The notes below the pieces were generated by a model. It saw nothing but the letters and a program-made list of their open reading frames with translations. It ran no database searches and was not told the DNA's origin. Made by a program: the position numbers and the translations under genes. A stretch of DNA of 64,000 nucleotides from Amorphoplanes friuliensis DSM 7358 (GTDB taxonomy: Bacteria > Actinomycetota > Actinomycetes > Mycobacteriales > Micromonosporaceae). The DNA is taken from contig NC_022657.1 of the NCBI RefSeq assembly GCF_000494755.1, forward strand, positions 4,564,001 to 4,628,000. The letters are read 5' to 3'. Below are positions 16,564 to 25,898 of this stretch, in pieces (position 1 is the stretch's first letter; every line of letters begins with the position of its first letter).

Positions 16564-17394
16564 TCAGGCCGGGATGGGCACCGCCGTGCCGCTGACCCGG
16601 ACGCCGGCCTCACCCGGTGTGAGGGTGATCGTGAGCCGGCCCGGGCGTCCCAGGTCGTCGCCCTGGCGCAGCTGCACGACCGCATCGCCGGGCACGAGCC
16701 ACAGGTCCCGCAGGTAGGCGCCCAGGGCCGCGGCCGCCGCACCCGTGGCCGGGTCCTCGTAGACGCCGCCGACCGGGAACGGGTTGCGCACGTCGAAGCG
16801 GTCCTCGGCCTCCCGCCAGACCAGCTGGATCGTCGTCCAGCCCTTGGCCTCCATCAGGGCCTTCAGAGCCGGCACGTCGTAGTCCAGGTCGGCGAGCCGC
16901 TGCCGGGTCGTCACCGCGAGGACCGGGTGATAGGCGCCCGCGTACGCCACCCGGGGCGGAAGCTCCGGGTCGAGATCGGTGTCCGGCCAGCGCAGGGCCG
17001 CCAGCAGCGCGCTCAGGTCGGTCGGCGCCAGGTCGGCGACCCGCGCGCCGACGCTGGTCAGCGTGGCGAGGCGCTGGTCGTCGACCGTCACCGGAACCTC
17101 ACCGGCGTTGGTGACGAAGACGAACGTGCCCGGCCCGTGCCGGTCGGCCAGGGCGACGGCCGTGCCCACGGTCGCGTGGCCGCAGAACGGCACCTCCGCG
17201 AGCGGGCTGAAGTAGCGGGCGCGGTAGACGCCGTCACCACGGTCCTCGGTGAGGAAGGCGGTCTCCGAATAGCCGACCTCGGCCGCCGCGGCCAGCATCT
17301 CGGCATCGGACAGGGTGCTGGCGGCGAGGACAACACCGGCGGGGTTGCCGCCCGCCGGGTCGGCGCTGAAGGCCGCGTACCGAAGGATCTCCAT
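16564..17394 (-). CDS. PhzF-family isomerase/epimerase
   Basis: 276 residues of normal PhzF length, a duplicated diaminopimelate-epimerase fold. Recognised blocks: EILRYAAFSADPAGGNPAGV at the start (the GNPAGV motif), YSETAFL with the catalytic Glu, FCGHATVGTA, and EDPATGAAAAALGAYL near the C-terminus. The enzyme probably isomerises a small molecule by proton transfer; no phenazine genes accompany it, so that pathway is not implied. First gene of an operon with the ABC-F gene, divergent from the MoxR/VWA pair. Confidence 0.88.
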   Translation of the reverse strand: MEILRYAAFSADPAGGNPAGVVLAASTLSDAEMLAAAAEVGYSETAFLTEDRGDGVYRARYFSPLAEVPFCGHATVGTAVALADRHGPGTFVFVTNAGEVPVTVDDQRLATLTSVGARVADLAPTDLSALLAALRWPDTDLDPELPPRVAYAGAYHPVLAVTTRQRLADLDYDVPALKALMEAKGWTTIQLVWREAEDRFDVRNPFPVGGVYEDPATGAAAAALGAYLRDLWLVPGDAVVQLRQGDDLGRPGRLTITLTPGEAGVRVSGTAVPIPA

Positions 17395-17497
17395 GACCTT
17401 CAGCCTCCCGGCGCCGAAATCTCCGGGCCAGAGCCAATTTGCCGTCGCTGGACGCGGCCGTCGTCACTTGTCACAGGTCGGGAGTAGCGTTTCCGAG

Positions 17498-18922
17498 GTG
17501 ACTGAAGCTTCCACACAGCTCGTCCCCGTGCCTCCGACCGATCTTCCGCGCACCCTCGGCGAGCTCCGCGCCTCCGGACACGAGTTCCGCACCGTCAAGG
17601 AGGAGTTGCGCGACAACCTGCTCGACCGGCTGCGCCGCGGCGCACCGCGCTTCCCCGGCATCGTCGGCTACGACGACACCGTCCTGCCCGAGGTCGAGCG
17701 GGCGCTGCTCGCCGGCCACGACATGGTCCTGCTCGGCGAGCGCGGCCAGGGCAAGACCCGCCTCATCCGCGGGCTGGTCGACCTGCTCGACGAGTGGACT
17801 CCGTACATCACCGGCTCCGAGCTGCGGGAGCACCCGTACCAGCCGCTCACGCCGGCGACCCGGCGGCTGGCCACCGAGACCGGCGACCTCCTGCCGATCT
17901 CCTGGCTGCACCGCTCCGAGCGGTACGGCGAGAAGCTCGCCACCCCGGACACCAGCGTCGGTGACCTGATCGGCGACGTCGACCCGATCAAGGTGGCCGA
18001 GGGCCGGGCCCTGGGTGACCCCGACACGATTCACTTCGGGCTCGTCCCGCGCACCAACCGCGGCATCTTCGCGGTCAACGAGCTGCCCGACCTGGCCGAG
18101 CGCATCCAGGTCTCGCTGCTCAACGTCCTCGAGGAGCGCGACATCCAGGTCCGCGGCTACCAGCTGCGGCTGCCGCTCGACCTGCTGCTGGTCGCGTCGG
18201 CCAACCCCGAGGACTACACCAACCGCGGCCGGATCATCACCCCGCTCAAGGACCGTTTCGGGGCCGAGATCCGCACCCACTACCCGCTGGAGATCGAGCT
18301 GGAGACGGCGCTGATCCGGCAGGAGGCGGCCCTGTCCGCCGCGGTGCCCGACCACCTGATCGACGTGATCGCGCGTTACACGCGTGCGGTCCGGGAGTCG
18401 CCCGCTGTCGACTCCCGGTCCGGCATCTCGGCGCGGTTCGCCATCGCGGCGGCCGAGACCGTCGCCGCGTCGGCGCTGCGCCGGTCCGGCCTCAAGAACG
18501 AGCGTGAGGCCGTCGCCCGCATCTGCGACACCGTCTCGGTGACCAGCACGCTGCGCGGCAAGGTCGAGTTCGAGAGCGGCGAGGAGGGGCGCGAGACCGA
18601 GATCCTCGGGCACCTGCTGCGCCTGGCCACCGCCGAGACGTTCCGGGCCCGGCTGGCCGGTCTCGACCTGTCCGGCTTCACGGACCTGGTCGCCGAGGGC
18701 GCCATCATCGAGACCGGTGACCTGGTGTCGGCCGACGAGCTCCTCGCGCAGATCGGCACGGTCCCGGGCCTGGCGAAGGTCCTCGACCGGCTCGGCCTGG
18801 GTGACGCGCCCAGCCCCGGGCAGGCCGCGGCCGGTGTCGAGTTCGTCCTGGAAGGGCTGCACCTCACCCGCCGGCTGGCCAAGGAGCTGACCGACGACGG
18901 ACGCACCCTCTACGGGAGCTGA
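17498..18922 (+). CDS. MoxR/ChlI-type AAA+ ATPase
   Basis: 474 residues. Walker A is GERGQGKTRL, Walker B region IFAVNELPDLAERIQ, then SANPEDYTNRGRIITPLKDRF, the sensor 1 and arginine-finger region of the magnesium-chelatase I/MoxR clade. GTG 17498 is the only plausible start after the divergent PhzF gene; GGGAG lies 14 bases upstream. It is 2 bases from the VWA-domain gene, the usual two-gene chaperone/insertase arrangement in which the ATPase and VWA partner remodel or load a metal into a target. No chelatase H subunit is present, so chlorophyll or cobalamin metal insertion is not implied. Confidence 0.88.
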   Translation: MTEASTQLVPVPPTDLPRTLGELRASGHEFRTVKEELRDNLLDRLRRGAPRFPGIVGYDDTVLPEVERALLAGHDMVLLGERGQGKTRLIRGLVDLLDEWTPYITGSELREHPYQPLTPATRRLATETGDLLPISWLHRSERYGEKLATPDTSVGDLIGDVDPIKVAEGRALGDPDTIHFGLVPRTNRGIFAVNELPDLAERIQVSLLNVLEERDIQVRGYQLRLPLDLLLVASANPEDYTNRGRIITPLKDRFGAEIRTHYPLEIELETALIRQEAALSAAVPDHLIDVIARYTRAVRESPAVDSRSGISARFAIAAAETVAASALRRSGLKNEREAVARICDTVSVTSTLRGKVEFESGEEGRETEILGHLLRLATAETFRARLAGLDLSGFTDLVAEGAIIETGDLVSADELLAQIGTVPGLAKVLDRLGLGDAPSPGQAAAGVEFVLEGLHLTRRLAKELTDDGRTLYGS

Positions 18923-18924
18923 CC

Positions 18925-20886
18925 ATGGCCCAGAATCGTTTCCGGTACGGCGCCTGGCGTGACGGGCCCGATCCGCTCGCACCGCCGTACGACGTGCGGG
19001 GTGCCGTGGACGAGGTCGGCGAGCGGGTGCTGGCCGGCGACAACCTCCGCGACGCCCTGCGCGACCTGCTGCGCCGGGGTCCGCGCGACGGCCGTGGCCT
19101 CGACGACCTCGAGGCCCGGGCGCGCCGGATGCGCCGGGAGGCCCTGCGCCGCGGCAACCTCGACGGCGCGGTCACGCGCGCCCAGCAGCTGCTCGACCAG
19201 GCGCTCGCCGCCGAACGCGACGAGCTGCGGGGGCGCGACGACGACGATTCGCGCTTCAACGAGGCGGTCCTCGACAACCTGCCCCGGTCCACCTCGCAGG
19301 CCGTGCAGGAGCTGTCCGACTACAACTGGGCCAGCGACGAGGCCCGCGCGACCTATCAGCAGATCCTCGACGGTCTCCGGCGCGAGGTCGTCGAGCAGCG
19401 CTTCGCCGGCATGAAGGACGCGCTGCAGGGCCGTGACCCGGCCACCGACGCCCGGGTCTCGGAGATGGTCGGCGACCTCAACGACCTGCTCGCCAAGCAC
19501 GCCCGGGGCGAGGACACCGACGACGCGTTCCAGCAGTTCATGAGCAAACACGGCGAGTTCTTCCCGGAGAACCCGGAGAACATCGACGAGCTGGTCGACT
19601 CCCTGGCCCGCCGGGCCGCGGCGGCCGAGCGGCTGATGCGGTCGCTGAGCCCGCAGCAGCGCGAGGAGCTGTCGCAGCTCATGGACCAGGCGCTCGGTGA
19701 CGGGCCGCTGCGCGGTCAGCTCGGCGAGCTGACCGACAACCTCCGGGCGCTGCGCCCCGAGCTCAACTGGAACCGCGGCGAGCGCATGCGGGGCAACGAG
19801 GACCTCGGTTACGGCGACGCCACCGCGGCGCTCGGCGAGCTGGGGGAGCTCGACGACCTGCTCGAGCAGCTCGGCCAGGAGCATCCTGGCGCGACCCTGG
19901 ACGACGTCGACGTCGAGGCGGTGGAGCGTCAGCTCGGCCGCAGCGCCGCGGACGACGTCCGGAGGCTGCGCGAGCTCGAACGCGAGCTGCGCCGCCAGGG
20001 CTGGGTGACCCGCGACGACGACGGCCTCACGCTGTCACCGAAGGCGTTGCGCCGGCTGGGCCGCACCGCGCTGGCGCAGGTCTTCTCCGACCTGTCCGGC
20101 AAGAAGCGCGGGACGCACGACCTGCGTGACGCGGGCGCCGCCGGTGACCTCATCGGCTCGTCGCGACGCTGGCAGTTCGGCGACGAGCAGCCACTCGACG
20201 TCGTCCGCACCATCGGCAACGCCGTTCGCCGCCGTGCGGGCGGTGGTGTGGGCACGCTGCCCGTGCGGCTCGAGCCCGAGGACTTCGAGGTCGCCGAGAC
20301 CGAACGCCGGGCCTCGGCCGTGGTGGCGCTCTGCGTCGACCTGTCCTACTCGATGTTCGCGGACGACCGCTGGGGCCCGATGAAACAGACGGCCCTCGCC
20401 CTGTCTCACCTGGTGGCGACCCAGTTCCCGCAGGACTCGCTGCAGATCATCGGCTTCGGCAAGTACGCGATGACCCTGTCGCAGGGCGAGCTGGCCGCGA
20501 TCGAGCCCGACATGGTGCAGGGCACCAACCTCCAGCACGCGCTGAAACTCGCCGGGCGGCACCTGCGCCGGCACCCCGGCGCCGAGCCGGTCGTGCTGGT
20601 CGTGACCGACGGCGAGCCGACCGCGCACCTGGAGGACGACGGCCAGGCGTACTTCAACTGGCCGACCCTGCCCGAGACCGTGCAGCTCACGGTGCACGAG
20701 GTCGACCTCCTCACCCGGTACGGCGCGACGCTCAACGTCTTCATGCTGGGGGAGGACCCGGGGCTGCGCCGCTTCGTGGACGCCGTCGCCAAGCGCAGCG
20801 GCGGCCGGGTGTTCAGCCCGGACGTCTCCGAGCTCGGGCGGTACGTCGTCGACGACTACGTGCGCAGCCGGCGCGGCAAACGCTGA
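18925..20886 (+). CDS. VWA-domain partner of the MoxR-type ATPase
   Basis: 653 residues. The first 420 are highly charged and helical with Arg/Asp/Glu-rich repeats (RDLLRRGPRDGRGLDDLEAR and others), likely coiled coil. A von Willebrand A domain occupies about residues 465-640: VVALCVDLSYSMFAD carries the DxSxS metal site, GTNLQHAL the conserved Thr, and VVTDGEPTAHL the TDGE motif, so the MIDAS is complete. Forms an operon with the ATPase gene and is followed by a terminator hairpin. Confidence 0.85.
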   Translation: MAQNRFRYGAWRDGPDPLAPPYDVRGAVDEVGERVLAGDNLRDALRDLLRRGPRDGRGLDDLEARARRMRREALRRGNLDGAVTRAQQLLDQALAAERDELRGRDDDDSRFNEAVLDNLPRSTSQAVQELSDYNWASDEARATYQQILDGLRREVVEQRFAGMKDALQGRDPATDARVSEMVGDLNDLLAKHARGEDTDDAFQQFMSKHGEFFPENPENIDELVDSLARRAAAAERLMRSLSPQQREELSQLMDQALGDGPLRGQLGELTDNLRALRPELNWNRGERMRGNEDLGYGDATAALGELGELDDLLEQLGQEHPGATLDDVDVEAVERQLGRSAADDVRRLRELERELRRQGWVTRDDDGLTLSPKALRRLGRTALAQVFSDLSGKKRGTHDLRDAGAAGDLIGSSRRWQFGDEQPLDVVRTIGNAVRRRAGGGVGTLPVRLEPEDFEVAETERRASAVVALCVDLSYSMFADDRWGPMKQTALALSHLVATQFPQDSLQIIGFGKYAMTLSQGELAAIEPDMVQGTNLQHALKLAGRHLRRHPGAEPVVLVVTDGEPTAHLEDDGQAYFNWPTLPETVQLTVHEVDLLTRYGATLNVFMLGEDPGLRRFVDAVAKRSGGRVFSPDVSELGRYVVDDYVRSRRGKR

Positions 20887-20892
20887 CGAGGT

Positions 20893-20918
20893 GCCGGGCC
20901 GTCCTGCGGCCCGGCCCT
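20893..20918 (+). terminator. Terminator of the MoxR/VWA operon
   Basis: Perfect 9-bp stem GCCGGGCCG/CGGCCCGGC with a 5-base loop, followed by CCTTCAT, 7 bases past the VWA stop. The remaining 240 bases before the next gene hold a CATCCTAGGACG near-palindrome (20936-20947) and presumably the promoter of the next operon. Confidence 0.65.
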
Positions 20919-21155
20919 TCATCGCTCGGCACCTTCATCCTAGGACGCCTTGGACGCAGTGCGGCGGGCCACGCGGCCCGGGGTCGACGAGGGCAGCGAC
21001 GAAGCTGGTTATAGTGGCTCGGCGAGTGACCGGCCCGGGCGTGTCCGGCCGACCGACCGGGGGGCCGGGGCGGCGGACCTCGAAGCCCGGGATTTCGCGG
21101 CAGGGATGACGTCCACGGGTGGGGACCCGGGGCCGGCAGGGGGAGAGGGGGCACG

Positions 21156-21800
21156 ATGTCGCAGCAGCCTGCGCAAGTCACGCCCGCACCCGCAGCACCG
21201 GTCCGCGCGTCCGACCGCATCTGGACCATCCCCAACGTCATCAGCTTCATCCGGCTGCTGGGCGTGCCGCTCTTCCTCTACCTGCTGCTCGGCCCCCAGC
21301 ACGACGTCGCGGCGCTGATCGTGCTCACCCTCGGCGGCACCACGGACTGGGTCGACGGCTACGTCGCCCGCCGCATGAATTCCGTCAGCCGCCTCGGTGA
21401 GCTGCTCGACCCGTTCGCGGACCGGCTCTACATCCTGGCCACGCTCGTCGGCTTCACCCTGCGCGAGGTCGTGCCCTGGTGGCTGACCGCGGCCCTCCTG
21501 CTCCGCGAGGCCGTACTCGCCGTCGCGCTGCTGCTCCTGCGCCGCCGCGGGTACGGCCCGCCGCCGGTGCACTACGTCGGCAAGACCGGCACGTTCGTGC
21601 TGCTCGGGGCGTTCCCGATGCTGTTGCTGGCCGAGGCCGTCCCGTCGATCGAGGCGGTCGCCGGGCCGATCGGCTGGGGCCTGGCCTGGTGGGCCCTCGG
21701 CCTCTACTGGGCCGCTGCCGTGCTCTACCTCGCCCAGACCCGCACGCTCCTGCGGGCCGACCGTGCCGACCGCGCCCGGAGCGGAGCAGTCGCCGGATGA
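21156..21800 (+). CDS. pgsA2: CDP-alcohol phosphatidyltransferase
   Basis: 214 residues, about six membrane helices. The family signature is intact: TDWVDGYVARR then RLGELLDPFADR, giving D-x2-D-G-x2-A-R...G-x3-D-x3-D. It transfers a phosphatidyl group from CDP-diacylglycerol to an alcohol such as glycerol-3-phosphate at the membrane. Position at the head of the DUF881 operon matches Rv1822 (pgsA2) of M. tuberculosis, the basis for the symbol; the acceptor is not shown by sequence. Its stop overlaps the DUF881 start (ATGA). Confidence 0.82.
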   Translation: MSQQPAQVTPAPAAPVRASDRIWTIPNVISFIRLLGVPLFLYLLLGPQHDVAALIVLTLGGTTDWVDGYVARRMNSVSRLGELLDPFADRLYILATLVGFTLREVVPWWLTAALLLREAVLAVALLLLRRRGYGPPPVHYVGKTGTFVLLGAFPMLLLAEAVPSIEAVAGPIGWGLAWWALGLYWAAAVLYLAQTRTLLRADRADRARSGAVAG

Positions 21801-22687
21801 CCTCGCCCGACGGCGGCGACGGGCAGCGCCGGTTCGCGCCCGACTTCCTGACCGAGCTGTTCCAGAACCCCCTCGACCCCGGATACGCCGACGCCGCGGC
21901 CCGCAAGGCCCGCGGAGAAGGCCCCACCGGTACGCCGAAGAAGGTCCTCAGCGGCATCAGCGCCCTGACGTTGATCGCTCTCGGCTTCCTGCTGGTGGTC
22001 GCTTACCAGCAGACGGTGGCCGAAAAACCCGCCCGCACCCAGGCCCGCGACACCCTCATCGACCAGGTCGAGAGCCGCCGCACCGCGACGGCCGAGCTGC
22101 AGGCACGCGCCGATGGTCTTCGCTCCGAGGTCGCCGGCCTGCGCGAGAAGCAGCTCGGCGGCGCGGCGGTCGCCCGGCTCCGCGACCTCGAGGCCGAGAC
22201 CGGGCTGGCCCCGGTCCGCGGCTCCGGCGCCAAGATCACCGTTGCGGACGGGCCCACCCCGGTCGACCCGCTGACCGGCAAACGCAAGAACGAGGCCCGC
22301 GTCCGCGACACCGACCTCCAGCAGGCCACCAACGCCCTCTGGGCCGACGGCGCCGAGGCGATAGCGATCAACGGCCAGCGGCTCACCGCCACGTCGACGA
22401 TCCGCCAGGCCGGCGAGGCGATCCTGGTCGACTTCCGGCCGGTCAGCACGCCCTACCAGATCGTCGCGATCGGCCCGGACTCCCTCGCGGACAAGTTCCG
22501 CGACGGCACGGCGGGCCGCTTCTTCCGGGCGCTCAGCACCCGGTACGCCATGGCGTACGAGGTCGCCGAGGTCAAGAACGTCACCCTGGACGCCGCCACC
22601 GAACCCAACCTGCGCCAGGCGGTGCCGTCCACGCCGCCGCCCGCAGCCCCTCCCTCCCCGTCCAGCAAAGCGTCGAAAGGCGGCTGA
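21797..22687 (+). CDS. DUF881 membrane protein (first of two)
   Basis: 296 residues: about 50 cytoplasmic residues, one membrane helix (SALTLIALGFLLVVAYQQT), a coiled-coil segment (LIDQVESRRTATAELQARAD) and an extracytoplasmic DUF881 domain with TDLQQATNALWADGAEAIAI. The family co-occurs with small basic protein and is linked to envelope or division functions in actinobacteria and firmicutes, without a defined activity. Coupled to the phosphatidyltransferase (ATGA) and to the small basic protein (stop and ATG share an A). Confidence 0.85.
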   Translation: MTSPDGGDGQRRFAPDFLTELFQNPLDPGYADAAARKARGEGPTGTPKKVLSGISALTLIALGFLLVVAYQQTVAEKPARTQARDTLIDQVESRRTATAELQARADGLRSEVAGLREKQLGGAAVARLRDLEAETGLAPVRGSGAKITVADGPTPVDPLTGKRKNEARVRDTDLQQATNALWADGAEAIAINGQRLTATSTIRQAGEAILVDFRPVSTPYQIVAIGPDSLADKFRDGTAGRFFRALSTRYAMAYEVAEVKNVTLDAATEPNLRQAVPSTPPPAAPPSPSSKASKGG

Positions 22688-23019
22688 TGATCGCCGTACT
22701 CGCCCTGATCGCCGGAGTAGTCCTCGGCATCGTCTTCCACCCGACGGTGCCCCTGGCCCTCCAGCCGTACCTGCCCATCGCGGTCGTCGCCGCGCTGGAC
22801 GCGGTCTTCGGCGGGGTGCGCGCCAAACTCGACGGCATCTTCGACGACAAACAGTTCGTGGTGTCCTTCATCTCGAACGTCCTCGTCGCGGGCATCATCG
22901 TCTACCTGGGCGACCAGCTGGGCGTCGGCGGCCAGCTCTCCATCGGCGTGGTCGTGGTCCTCGGCGTCCGCATCTTCGGCAACGTCGCCGCCATCCGCCG
23001 GCACCTCTTCCGGGCATAG
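22687..23019 (+). CDS. sbp: Small basic family protein (DUF1290)
   Basis: 110 residues with three hydrophobic segments: MIAVLALIAGVVLGIVF, LPIAVVAALDAVFGGVRAKL and SIGVVVVLGVRIFGNVAAIR. The ALDAVFGGxRA block is diagnostic of the small basic protein family, which sits between DUF881 genes in gram-positive bacteria and is essential-looking in several of them. Membrane location is certain; the role is not known. Position matches Rv1824. Confidence 0.88.
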   Translation: MIAVLALIAGVVLGIVFHPTVPLALQPYLPIAVVAALDAVFGGVRAKLDGIFDDKQFVVSFISNVLVAGIIVYLGDQLGVGGQLSIGVVVVLGVRIFGNVAAIRRHLFRA

Positions 23020-23028
23020 GGGCGGCCC

Positions 23029-25296
23029 ATGACCGACCACACGGACCCCACCGACCAGCCGTCGACACACGGCGGCCCGGGCATGCCCGCCGCCGGCCGC
23101 AAACCGACCACGGACCCGGCCGGCCCTGACCCCACGCTTGAGGAAGAGGCAGAGGCCGACCACCCGGCCGGTGCCGGGACCTGGTCCGACACGACTGTCG
23201 ACCCCCACGCCCCCTTGTCCGCGGACGGCCCGACCATCCGCCTGACACCACCGCCACGGTCACAGACAACGAGCGGCTCGTCGGACATCCGCGGCATCGT
23301 CGACTCGGATGACACCGCTGAAACCCGAGGGACGCGCGAGGCCGATGGGGCTGCTGGTTCCCGCGACGCCGCTGACTCGACGGGCGCGATGGGCACCCCA
23401 GGAGCCACAAGCTCGATGAGCACCTCGCGAGGCACGAGCGGCTCCGGTGGCACGACAGCCCCGATGAACTCGTCGGCATCCACCGGTTCGTCCTCCGCGG
23501 ATGACTCGGCGGATGCGTTCGGTGCGCCCACCGAGGCGGAAACGCCCGGTTCTGAGAGATCGGCGGCTCTGCCCGGCTCGCTGGGCACGGATGACTCTCT
23601 CGAGTCCGCACCGGGCGTTCGGGAATCGGCCGACGGACCCGACCCGGTAGACGCTGGTGAATTGGCCACCGAGCCGAACTCCGCCGGTTCGGCTCGCTCA
23701 GCCTCGCTCGAGCGGGACGCCGAGACGGTCCGTCAGGAGGCCGGTTCGGCTCGCTCAGCCGGTTCCGCTGGCTCGGCGGATGCCGCTGGCTCGGCTGACT
23801 GGGCTGGGTCCGCTGGTTCGGGTGGTTCAGGCGGGATCGCAGGTCCGGCTGCTGGGCGAAGCTCGGAGGATGCGGAAGGACCGGCCGGTGCGTGGGAAAG
23901 CGCGGGCCAGGCCGGGCCGCCGACGGATTCGTGGCCGCCGCGGTCGGGACGGGGGTCGACGACCGAACCTCGGCAGGCGTCCCAGCCGGCCGCAGCCGAC
24001 GGCGACGAGCGGACCGAGCTCTCGCGGCTCGTCGGCGCAGACGAGGAGGCCACGACGCTTCTGAGGCCACCGCCGGCAGCGACTTCCGCCGAGCCCGCGC
24101 CGACGGCGATGGCGCCGGCCGTGGACGACGAGCCGACCGTGCAGTCGGTCCGGTCGCGGCTGGACGGCGGGGAGACGATGCGGTTGCAACCGCCGTTCTT
24201 CGCTCCCGGCACGACCAGATCGCCGCGTGTGCCCGCTGCGGAGACGCCGTTCGACGAGTTGCGGACCCGGGAGTTGCGGCCCGGTGACCTGCCTGGAGGT
24301 GACCCGCGGTCCGAGTCCTTCCGGGGTTCGGAGACGCAGTCCGGTAGGGCCGGGACGCGCGATGACACCCCCGAGACGCCTCCGGAGCGGGATTCCCAGG
24401 CTCCGGACGGGCCGATCGGGGCCGGATCGGGCCGCGACACGCCCGGGATCAACTCGCCGTCCGTGGAAGATTCGCCACAGGAAACGGCGGCCGCGCGACC
24501 GCGGCATCAGCGTGACGATGAGGCCGGTGGCGACGGGCCGGAGGCGTCACCCGTAACGGTGACCGGGGGCAGCGCGCCTGCCCGCATACGGGAAAGGGTG
24601 AAGAAGGTGTCGTCGGCCGGGGCCCTGATCTGGGTGCTGCTGGCGCTGCTGGGGTTCACCCTGGTCGTGCAGTTGCGGAGCAACGACGCGGATGCCGGGC
24701 TCGCCACCGCCCGGCAGGAGGATCTGGTCGGGATCCTCAGCGACCTGGAGGCCCGTGATCAGCGGCTGCAGCAGGAGATCAACGCTCTCGAGGAGAGCCA
24801 GCGGCAGCTCACGTCGGGTGTCGCCGGGCGACAGGCCGCGCTGGCGGAGGCCGGGAAGAGGGCCGACGAGCTCGGTCTGCTCTCGGGCACGTTGCCGGCG
24901 CGGGGGCCGGGGCTGAAGATCTCGATCGACCCGCGGGGCCAGCCGATCAAGGCTTCTCAGATCCTCAACGCCGTGCAGGAGTTGCGGGGCGCGGGCGGCG
25001 AGGTGATGGAGATCATCGGCGACAACGGTGTCGCGGTGCGGATCGTGGCGTCGTCCTATTTTGTCGATGCCGACGGTGGTGACGTGATGGTCGACGGCAA
25101 GCAGCTCAGGGGGCCTTACACGCTCTGGGTGATCGGGGTGCCGTCGACCATGCAGACGGCGCTGCAGATCCCCGGTGGGGTGGTCGCTTCGGTGAGCCAG
25201 GCCGGCGGTAACGTGACCATGGAGCAACGCAGCACGGTCGAGGTGGCCGCGGTGCGTCAGCCCACCAGCCTGCAGTACGCGCGTCCGGTCTCCTGA
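23029..25296 (+). CDS. DUF881 membrane protein with a very long disordered N-terminal region
   Basis: 755 residues, roughly 2.5 times the family norm. A normal DUF881 protein begins only at about residue 525: membrane helix SAGALIWVLLALLGFTLVVQ (530-550), coiled coil (LSDLEARDQRLQQEINALEE), then the domain with ASQILNAVQELRGAGGEVME. The preceding 525 residues are low-complexity, Ser/Gly/Ala/Pro/Asp-rich, with degenerate SAGSA-type runs around residues 225-270, and a few TMRLQPP/TTLLRPPP-like threonine motifs near 340-400 of the kind that Ser/Thr kinases could modify. There is no frame break. Cytoplasmic location of the tail is expected. Position matches Rv1825. Confidence 0.82.
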   Translation: MTDHTDPTDQPSTHGGPGMPAAGRKPTTDPAGPDPTLEEEAEADHPAGAGTWSDTTVDPHAPLSADGPTIRLTPPPRSQTTSGSSDIRGIVDSDDTAETRGTREADGAAGSRDAADSTGAMGTPGATSSMSTSRGTSGSGGTTAPMNSSASTGSSSADDSADAFGAPTEAETPGSERSAALPGSLGTDDSLESAPGVRESADGPDPVDAGELATEPNSAGSARSASLERDAETVRQEAGSARSAGSAGSADAAGSADWAGSAGSGGSGGIAGPAAGRSSEDAEGPAGAWESAGQAGPPTDSWPPRSGRGSTTEPRQASQPAAADGDERTELSRLVGADEEATTLLRPPPAATSAEPAPTAMAPAVDDEPTVQSVRSRLDGGETMRLQPPFFAPGTTRSPRVPAAETPFDELRTRELRPGDLPGGDPRSESFRGSETQSGRAGTRDDTPETPPERDSQAPDGPIGAGSGRDTPGINSPSVEDSPQETAAARPRHQRDDEAGGDGPEASPVTVTGGSAPARIRERVKKVSSAGALIWVLLALLGFTLVVQLRSNDADAGLATARQEDLVGILSDLEARDQRLQQEINALEESQRQLTSGVAGRQAALAEAGKRADELGLLSGTLPARGPGLKISIDPRGQPIKASQILNAVQELRGAGGEVMEIIGDNGVAVRIVASSYFVDADGGDVMVDGKQLRGPYTLWVIGVPSTMQTALQIPGGVVASVSQAGGNVTMEQRSTVEVAAVRQPTSLQYARPVS

Positions 25297-25324
25297 ACGG
25301 GCGCGCTTGTCAACGGAGGAACGT

Positions 25325-25705
25325 GTGATTCCTGAGGACCTGCGGTACACGGCCGAGCACGAGTGGGTGTCCGGCGACGGTTCCGGGCCCGTGCGGGTGG
25401 GCATCACCCACTTCGCGCAGGACGCGCTCGGCGACATCGTGTTCGTGCAGCTGCCCGACGAGGGCACGGTGGTGCAGGCCGGCGACCAGCTGGGCGAGAT
25501 CGAGTCGACCAAGAGCGTCTCGGAGATCTACGCGCCTGTCGCGGGCACCGTCGTCGCGCGCAACGGGAGCCTCGGTGACGAGCCGGAGCTGATCAATGCG
25601 GAGCCGTACGCCGCCGGCTGGCTCGTCGAGATCGCCCCGGACGACCCGGCGGCGCTCGAGGGTCTGCTGGACGCCGAGGCATACAAGGCCCTGACGGACG
25701 GCTGA
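25325..25705 (+). CDS. gcvH: Glycine cleavage system H protein
   Basis: 126-residue lipoyl carrier that shuttles the aminomethyl group between the P, T and L proteins. GTG 25325 is chosen because GGAGG ends 5 bases before it and the product then begins VIPEDLRYTAEHEWV, as in other H proteins; the upstream TTG at 25307 adds residues with no family match. The lipoylation Lys is in GEIESTKSVSEIY. gcvP is 25 kb away and gcvT is absent from the window. The location between DUF881 and garA matches Rv1826. Confidence 0.95.
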   Translation: MIPEDLRYTAEHEWVSGDGSGPVRVGITHFAQDALGDIVFVQLPDEGTVVQAGDQLGEIESTKSVSEIYAPVAGTVVARNGSLGDEPELINAEPYAAGWLVEIAPDDPAALEGLLDAEAYKALTDG

Positions 25706-25721
25706 TCGTCCGCGCGTCCGG

Positions 25722-25750
25722 TTGCCCGCCATTTCGGCGCTGACTAGGCT
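25722..25750 (+). promoter_or_regulatory. Promoter of the garA operon
   Basis: TTGCCC (25722-25727), a 17-base spacer and TAGGCT (25745-25750) make the best housekeeping-type promoter in the window. Transcription would begin around 25757-25760, almost on the ATG at 25761. Confidence 0.55.
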
Positions 25751-25760
25751 CGCGGGGCAC

Positions 25761-25898
25761 ATGAAGAACTGTTACTACTTCGAAACCGATAGTCGTGCCG
25801 TCCGGACCTCCGGGCAGCGGCGGGGGGCGCTGCGCTCCGGACCCGGGTCCGGTCCGCTCACCCCGTGTCGTCGGGCGGCGACCGAAACAGATCCGTGA
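25761..25898 (+). CDS. Possible 45-aa leader peptide upstream of garA
   Basis: An ATG placed 10 bases after the -10 box opens a 45-codon frame (MKNCYYFETDSRAV at the start, then an Arg/Gly-rich tail) that ends 10 bases before the garA ATG. The start has no ribosome site, so it could only be read as a leaderless message. The first 14 residues are unlike GC-driven spurious protein, with two Tyr and one Cys. It may be a leader peptide or just untranslated leader. Confidence 0.3.
   Translation: MKNCYYFETDSRAVRTSGQRRGALRSGPGSGPLTPCRRAATETDP

Noticed and set aside
16564..17394. Phenazine biosynthesis locus
   Set aside because: PhzF-fold proteins are common isomerases and no other phz gene is nearby.
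17498..20886. Bacteriochlorophyll or cobalt chelatase
   Set aside because: No large H/CobN subunit and no tetrapyrrole genes; the MoxR/VWA pair is a general two-gene module.
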